From positions 1-32,137 of IMG/VR virus record IMGVR_UViG_3300028569_000108: a stretch of 32,137 nt of DNA; one strand, written 5' to 3'. Below are positions 27,595 through 32,137 of the stretch, in pieces. Numbering within the stretch: the stretch's first letter is position 1; each line of letters opens with the position of its first letter. The stretch comes from a virus. Under the pieces are notes generated by a model. It saw nothing but the letters and a program-made list of their open reading frames with translations. It did not search any database and was not told the DNA's origin. The translations under genes were made by a program, and so were the position numbers.

Positions 27595-27621
27595 AAACTT
27601 AAAAAATATTTTTTACAAAAA

Positions 27622-27650
27622 GGGAGTAACATTAGTTATTCCCTTTTTTT
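27622..27650 (+). terminator. Intrinsic terminator
   Basis: GGGAGTAAC (27622-27630) pairs with GTTATTCCC (27635-27643) with one G-T pair and an ATTA loop, followed by seven T. Confidence 0.85.
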
Positions 27651-27685
27651 ATTGTTTAAAATTAGATTTTTTTCAAAAACCCGTG

Positions 27686-27693
27686 TATTTATT
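27686..27693 (+). promoter_or_regulatory. Late-type motif TATTTATT
   Basis: Twenty-two nucleotides before the ATG of the scaffold gene. Confidence 0.5.
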
Positions 27694-27715
27694 TGAATAA
27701 AGTCAAAAAATAAAA

Positions 27716-29332
27716 ATGGCAAGAAATCAAAGAGAAGTAGAAGACGCATTATTCCAGATTAAGAATTTGGAAGAGTCTTTACAAAGAAACGCACAAGGAA
27801 TACTTTCATCAACAATGAGGGAAGAAATCAGTTCATTAGTAAAAGAATCTCTGAAAGAACAAGATGAGGTTGAGGATGAAGAAGAGATTGACGTGGACAT
27901 TGAGGACACTGATATTGATAACGAAGAAGGTACTGATGACGATGAATATGACATGGATAACATGGGAGATGATGAAATGATGGGTCAACCAGTAATGCCT
28001 TCTGATGATGACACAGTCGATTTAACCCAAGCTTCAGACTCAGAAGTATTAAGAGTATTTAGAGCGATGGGAGATAACGATGGTGTTGTAGTAAAAAGAG
28101 ATGATAATATGATACATTTATCTGATAACGAAAACGACACAGAATACATTATCCAACTTTCTGAATCAATGATGGATGATGAAGATGAAGAGGATTTTGA
28201 AGGTCAAAATAATATGTTAGACTATGAAGATAGTGCCATAGGTCGTATGTTGGATGGCATGGGAGATGATTGGGATTCTTCTTTTGAAGGCGAGCATGAT
28301 TATGATGATGATTATATGCCTATGAACAAATTGGATATGGGTATTAGAGAAAAAGGAGTGCTTAATCAAGATCCGATGGCCAGTAAATTTAAATCTAATG
28401 AATTTGAAGATGAATTTGAAGATGATGATTTTGATTACGAATCTTTAGCAGAAGAGATGGAATTTACAGCCGACAATGGTGAAACTTTTGTCAGGGATGA
28501 ACAAACTGAAAACATCTACGAATTAGCATTGGATGATGAGGATGGTGTGTTTAGTAGAAGTAAAACAAGTAGATTTGAATTTGAAGAGGAAGATTTTTCT
28601 AGTGAAGAATATCACCAAATGATGGAATCTAAAGGATTTAAAGCAAAAGGTGTTGGAATGGGTAACGCTTCAAAATATCGAATGAGTAAAAAACCAAATA
28701 TGGATGGTGGATTTAAAACTGTTAAGAAAACAGTTAACAAAACTATGGGTACTGGTAAAGCAAAATTCGAATATAAAGAAGGTGAAAACTTAGATGGTGA
28801 ATTTAAAAAACTTAAACCTTCTATGAGAAAATCAGAATTTAAAGAAGCGTCAAGAACTTTAGGTAGTGGTAGATCTTGGGGTAAACCTGGTGTAGACAAA
28901 AGAAGAGCAGCACCAGCTAACCTAAGAAAAGAAAGCACCGAAGAACTTGAATTATTAAGAGCAAAAAATGATGAATACAGAAAAGCGCTTGATTTGTTTA
29001 GAACTAAATTAAATGAAGTTGCAGTATTTAATTCAAACCTTGCTTACGCGACTAGATTGTTCACAGAACATTCAACAACTAAACAAGAAAAGATTAATAT
29101 TCTTAGAAGATTCGACAATGCCGAAACTTTAAAAGAATCTAAAGGTCTTTACAGAACACTTAAGTCAGAGTTGGACTCGCCAAAAGCTAGTGAAACTACA
29201 ATTGCAGAATCGGTTCAAAGAAGAGTAGAATTTACTCCATCTACTGGGTCTGCCGCGAATTTGATTGAATCAAAAACGTATGAAAATCCACAGTTTTTAC
29301 GAATGAAAGACTTAATGACTAAAATAAAATAA
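27716..29332 (+). CDS. gp22: Prohead scaffold core protein, T4 gp22-like by position (538 aa)
   Basis: The N-terminus (VEDALFQIKNLEESLQRNAQG) and C-terminal third (LELLRAKNDEYRKALDLFRTKLNEVAVFNSNLAYATRLF, about 402-440) are coiled-coil helices like scaffold proteins. The middle holds very acidic, unstructured segments (for example the DEEEIDVDIEDTD region near 56-75). The end, FLRMKDLMTKIK, resembles the termini of the proteins at 5912 and 7960, which may dock on the scaffold. It is about twice the length of T4 gp22 (269). It lies between protease and capsid genes, as in T4. Many Glu residues after hydrophobics offer protease sites. Identity rests mainly on position and composition. Confidence 0.75.
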   Translation: MARNQREVEDALFQIKNLEESLQRNAQGILSSTMREEISSLVKESLKEQDEVEDEEEIDVDIEDTDIDNEEGTDDDEYDMDNMGDDEMMGQPVMPSDDDTVDLTQASDSEVLRVFRAMGDNDGVVVKRDDNMIHLSDNENDTEYIIQLSESMMDDEDEEDFEGQNNMLDYEDSAIGRMLDGMGDDWDSSFEGEHDYDDDYMPMNKLDMGIREKGVLNQDPMASKFKSNEFEDEFEDDDFDYESLAEEMEFTADNGETFVRDEQTENIYELALDDEDGVFSRSKTSRFEFEEEDFSSEEYHQMMESKGFKAKGVGMGNASKYRMSKKPNMDGGFKTVKKTVNKTMGTGKAKFEYKEGENLDGEFKKLKPSMRKSEFKEASRTLGSGRSWGKPGVDKRRAAPANLRKESTEELELLRAKNDEYRKALDLFRTKLNEVAVFNSNLAYATRLFTEHSTTKQEKINILRRFDNAETLKESKGLYRTLKSELDSPKASETTIAESVQRRVEFTPSTGSAANLIESKTYENPQFLRMKDLMTKIK

Positions 29333-29351
29333 ACTTTTTAAAAGTACAGTA

Positions 29352-29359
29352 TATTTATA
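29352..29359 (+). promoter_or_regulatory. Late-type motif TATTTATA
   Basis: Forty nucleotides before the ATG of the major capsid gene, giving the longest leader of this class. The leader is A-rich. Confidence 0.6.
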
Positions 29360-29399
29360 ATATACATAAATAAAAAATAAAGCCAAAAAACAAATAAAA

Positions 29400-31256
29400 A
29401 TGGGAGCATTATTAGAATCAGGTCTTGTTGGTAACATTGGGTTAAAACACCTTAAAGTTATCAAAGAAGATACAATTAACAAATGGGATAGATTAGGATT
29501 CCTAGAAGGTCTTAAAGGACATTTAAAAGAGAACGTTGCGCAGTTGTATGAAAACCAAGCGTCTCACTTAATTAACGAAGCAACATCTGAAGGATCAAAT
29601 GGTGCATTTGAAACAGTTGTATTTCCAATTGTTAGAAGAGTATTCTCTAAATTATTAGCTAACGATATCGTATCTGTACAAGCAATGAACTTACCTATCG
29701 GTAAATTGTTCTTCTTTGTACCTAAAATTCAAGGGTATTCAAGTGGTTATGATAACGGAACATCAGGTGTTCATTATCCACCAGTTGGTTCTCCAGAAGC
29801 AGTTAACTCTGGTCAAAATAGTCCAGGACAAGGTTATGGTGACTCGTCTGCGACAAACTTTCCTTACGCAAAAAATCTTTACGATTTATTCTACGAAGGC
29901 GCAGAACCAGGATTAGATCCAGGTGGTTTATTTGACTATTCAAAAGGTCGTTGGTCAGCTGTTACAGCTCCAGCTACAGTTGTTGTTTGGACTGGTAGTT
30001 CTTTAGTTGATGCAACAGGAACATTAGTTAATGCTTATGTTGGTAACACAAGAAAAGTTCTTATTAAACTTTGTGGGTGGAATAACATCCCTGGTGCTGG
30101 AAAATTAGTCGGACCAGACGGAAACGAAATCGATACAGAATCTTTCCTTTCTGATCTTAAAATTATTCCAAATACTGGTTTAGGGTTTTCATCTGGTAAC
30201 ACATGTCCACTTCCTACTGCGTCTCAACCACTTTTATTTAGAGTTGTTACTCAAAAATATGGTAAAGGAATTGTTCAGTATGGTGAAACAACACAAACTA
30301 CTTTCCCAATTGATGGAAATGGTGGTTCATTCTATGACATCTGTAACGCAAATGGATGTATTATTCTTGAAGTTGATCTTTCTTGTCCCGCTTGTGCATC
30401 TTGTGGTGATGATTCATTAGACGGATACACAGGTTCTTCTATTTCTGCAATTACTTCTGGTACATCATTTACTGCTGTATGGAGAAGATATGAAGAACTA
30501 GAATTTGAAGAAAAAATCGGTGAAGTTTCTTTTGACCTTGAGTCTGTAACAGTTTCTGTAACTGAAAGAAAATTAAGAGCACAATGGTCTCCAGAGCTTG
30601 CTCAAGACGTTGCTGCATTCCATAACATTGATGCTGAAGCTGAACTTACAGCATTACTTTCTGAGCAAGTTGCTGCTGAAATCGATAGAGAAATCTTGAG
30701 AGATTTGAGAAAAGGTGCTGCTTGGAACCTAAGATGGGATTACAACGGATGGAGAAGATTGTCTTTAACAACTTCTTACACTCAAAAAGATTGGAACCAA
30801 ACTTTGATTACTGCAATTAACCAATTGTCTGCACAAATTCACAAATCAACTTTGAGAGGTGGTGCTAACTGGATTGTTGTTTCTTCTGAAGTTTCTGCAA
30901 TCTTTGATGACTTAGAATACTTCCACGTATCTAACGCGTCTCCTGAGCAAGACCAATACAATATGGGTATTGAAAGAGTTGGTACTTTAGCTGGTCGTTA
31001 CCAAGTGTATAGAGACCCTTACTTCCCACCAAACACAATTTTGTTGGGCCACAAAGGAACGTCTTTATTAGACACAGGTTACATCTACGCACCGTATGTA
31101 CCTCTACAATTAACACCTACAATGTATAATCCGTTCAACTTTACGCCTATCAAAGGTATTATGACCAGATATGCGAAAAAAATGGTCAACAACCGCTTCT
31201 ATGCCCGTGTTACCGTTGATGGTGTTCGTACATTTGATTTAAGAGAATTGAGATAA
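29400..31256 (+). CDS. gp23: Major capsid protein, T4 gp23-like (618 aa)
   Basis: The most abundant virion protein. The N-terminal delta-domain is helical (LKVIKEDTINKWDRLGFLEGL) and ends HLINE followed by ATSEG. Cleavage after E60 would match T4 gp23, which is cut after E65 by gp21. After it come the E-loop and axial segments FPIVRRVFSKLLANDIVSVQAMNLP (about 75-99) and FFFVPKIQGYSSG. The C-terminal half contains the conserved EVSFDLESVTVSVTERKLRAQWSPELAQDVAAFHNIDAE stretch (about 378-416) and IFDDLEYF, ending RTFDLRELR. Codon use here is less AT-biased than neighbours, as in a highly expressed gene. Confidence 0.95.
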   Translation: MGALLESGLVGNIGLKHLKVIKEDTINKWDRLGFLEGLKGHLKENVAQLYENQASHLINEATSEGSNGAFETVVFPIVRRVFSKLLANDIVSVQAMNLPIGKLFFFVPKIQGYSSGYDNGTSGVHYPPVGSPEAVNSGQNSPGQGYGDSSATNFPYAKNLYDLFYEGAEPGLDPGGLFDYSKGRWSAVTAPATVVVWTGSSLVDATGTLVNAYVGNTRKVLIKLCGWNNIPGAGKLVGPDGNEIDTESFLSDLKIIPNTGLGFSSGNTCPLPTASQPLLFRVVTQKYGKGIVQYGETTQTTFPIDGNGGSFYDICNANGCIILEVDLSCPACASCGDDSLDGYTGSSISAITSGTSFTAVWRRYEELEFEEKIGEVSFDLESVTVSVTERKLRAQWSPELAQDVAAFHNIDAEAELTALLSEQVAAEIDREILRDLRKGAAWNLRWDYNGWRRLSLTTSYTQKDWNQTLITAINQLSAQIHKSTLRGGANWIVVSSEVSAIFDDLEYFHVSNASPEQDQYNMGIERVGTLAGRYQVYRDPYFPPNTILLGHKGTSLLDTGYIYAPYVPLQLTPTMYNPFNFTPIKGIMTRYAKKMVNNRFYARVTVDGVRTFDLRELR

Positions 31257-31281
31257 TCAAAATCTTAAAAATATAAGGAAA

Positions 31282-31306
31282 AGGTCAGAGAAATCTGACC
31301 TTTTTT
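31282..31306 (+). terminator. Intrinsic terminator after the capsid gene
   Basis: AGGTCAGA (31282-31289) pairs with TCTGACCT (31294-31301) around a GAAA tetraloop, followed by T-run. Confidence 0.9.
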
Positions 31307-31350
31307 ATTTTATTTAAAATGAATAATAGATTTTTTGTTATAGTTTATTA

Positions 31351-31358
31351 TATTTATA
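31351..31358 (+). promoter_or_regulatory. Late-type motif TATTTATA
   Basis: Three nucleotides before the ATG at 31362. Confidence 0.55.
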
Positions 31359-31361
31359 AAT

Positions 31362-32039
31362 ATGAAAAAGTATATCCCAACACAAGAAACCATTGATATA
31401 ATACTTAAAATGTATAATGACGAATTATTAGGTTCAAAATCAATTTCACAAGAATTAAATATAAACCAACAAATTATTTTAAGAATTTTAAAAGAAAATG
31501 GTGTTCAGGTTGGTCCGTCTGGAAGAAGATTTATTGGTGGAAAAAAAGTTGCCGATAAAAAATACCGTGAAAAAAATAAAGAAAGATTATATAATAATCA
31601 CAAAGAATGGTATGAAGAAAACAAAGACAAATGGAACGAATATATAAAAGAATATCGTGAAAAAAATAAAGACAAAATTCGTGAAATAAAAAGAAACTAC
31701 GAAAGAACTCGTAAAGCAAATGACCCCATCTATAAACTAATCAATAATTTCAGAACCGCAATATATCAAGTATTAAAAGAAAACCAAATTCAAAAAAACG
31801 GTCACTACTTTGAGACACTAAAATATTCACCAGAAAACCTAATAGAACATTTAGAGAGTAAATTTAAAGATAATATGACTTGGGATAATTATGGTAAGTG
31901 GCACGTAGATCACATAAAACCAATATCGTCATTTCAGATAACAGAAATTGGTGATGATGAATTTATGACTTGTTGGTCCTTAAAAAACCTACAACCATTA
32001 TGGAGTGACGAAAACATAAGAAAATCAAACAAATTATAA
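31362..32039 (+). CDS. HNH homing endonuclease (225 aa)
   Basis: The N-terminus is a helix-turn-helix (GSKSISQELNINQQIILRILKENGV, about 24-48), then a long Lys/Glu/Asn-rich helix with repeats of KEYREKNKDK, then the HNH core: MTWDNYGKWHVDHIKPISSF (about 172-191) and LKNLQPLWSDENIRKSNK at the end. The core closely resembles the split HNH gene at 10185 (WDNRYMWHIDHIIPLSS ... NLQPLWIKEN), so these two are one family, while that at 2603 is another. It is inserted after the capsid gene, a typical homing-gene position next to a conserved virion gene. Intact frame. Confidence 0.85.
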   Translation: MKKYIPTQETIDIILKMYNDELLGSKSISQELNINQQIILRILKENGVQVGPSGRRFIGGKKVADKKYREKNKERLYNNHKEWYEENKDKWNEYIKEYREKNKDKIREIKRNYERTRKANDPIYKLINNFRTAIYQVLKENQIQKNGHYFETLKYSPENLIEHLESKFKDNMTWDNYGKWHVDHIKPISSFQITEIGDDEFMTCWSLKNLQPLWSDENIRKSNKL

Positions 32040-32100
32040 TTTAATTTCGGTAAATGTTCATCTAAGTGATTTTTTACTTTGCAATTAAGTTTTTTCAAAG

Positions 32101-32108
32101 TATTTATT
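32101..32108 (+). promoter_or_regulatory. Late-type motif TATTTATT
   Basis: Fifteen nucleotides before an ATG at 32124 at the window's edge. Confidence 0.5.
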
Positions 32109-32123
32109 AAGAAAAAATTATTT

Positions 32124-32137
32124 ATGAAAAGTATATT
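32124..32137 (+). CDS. Start of a gene cut by the window end
   Basis: Only the first codons (MKSI) are present. The start is supported by the late-type motif and AT-rich leader. Confidence 0.4.

Overview
The window is an AT-rich segment of a large T4-like (myovirus-type) phage that probably infects a Bacteroidota host, most likely a flavobacterium relative. The host inference rests on promoters: many genes carry the Bacteroidota form TTTG, 19-20 nt, TAnnTTTG, and Shine-Dalgarno sequences are essentially absent. The phage assignment rests on a T4-ordered head module in the right third: large terminase, portal, prohead protease, scaffold, major capsid protein. Layout, left to right. 1-2570: a tRNA cluster (Val, Tyr, Asn, Ile, Ser, Met, His, Arg, a Trp-like, Phe, Cys, Leu) interleaved with a 57-aa protein, a papain-like cysteine-peptidase candidate, a DUF458/YkuK-type RNase-H-like protein and an unassigned ~165-nt structured RNA. 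2582-4289: an HNH homing endonuclease and small accessory genes. 4277-5061: two stable-RNA transcription units in which long structured RNA is joined to a tRNA or tRNA-like element. 5077-9254: small membrane, secreted and lysis genes (2-TM protein, DUF2927 protein, OmpA-like protein, holin candidate, conserved phage protein, M15-type peptidase). 9272-10172: a noncoding, hairpin-rich ~870-nt RNA with its own promoter and boxA-like leader, a giant-RNA candidate of the GOLLD/ROOL kind or a new class. 10185-11276: a frameshifted zinc-finger/HNH gene, a ribbon-helix-helix protein and a small lipoprotein. 11347-11856 (minus strand): a complete tmRNA with an unusual tag that does not end in LAA. 11849-15793: an unknown protein, an M20-type peptidase and a ClpC-like AAA+ unfoldase lacking its N-domain. 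15887-32137: KTSC protein, nucleotidyltransferase-like protein, several unknown (probably virion) proteins, then the head genes, with a minus-strand gene for ribosomal protein bS21 between portal and protease, and finally another HNH gene. Two promoter languages are visible. Host-type promoters drive accessory genes and all the stable RNAs; in six cases TTTG/A is followed by exactly four nucleotides and then ATG, implying leaderless mRNAs. A second motif, TATTTATA or TATTTATT, stands before nearly every structural gene and is the best candidate for a late promoter element. As a whole the window reads as translation and proteostasis takeover (tRNAs, tmRNA with a private tag, bS21, Clp unfoldase, peptidases, giant RNAs) placed next to the virion genes. 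No database search could be run: names are from motif recognition, RNA folds from reading complementarity by eye.
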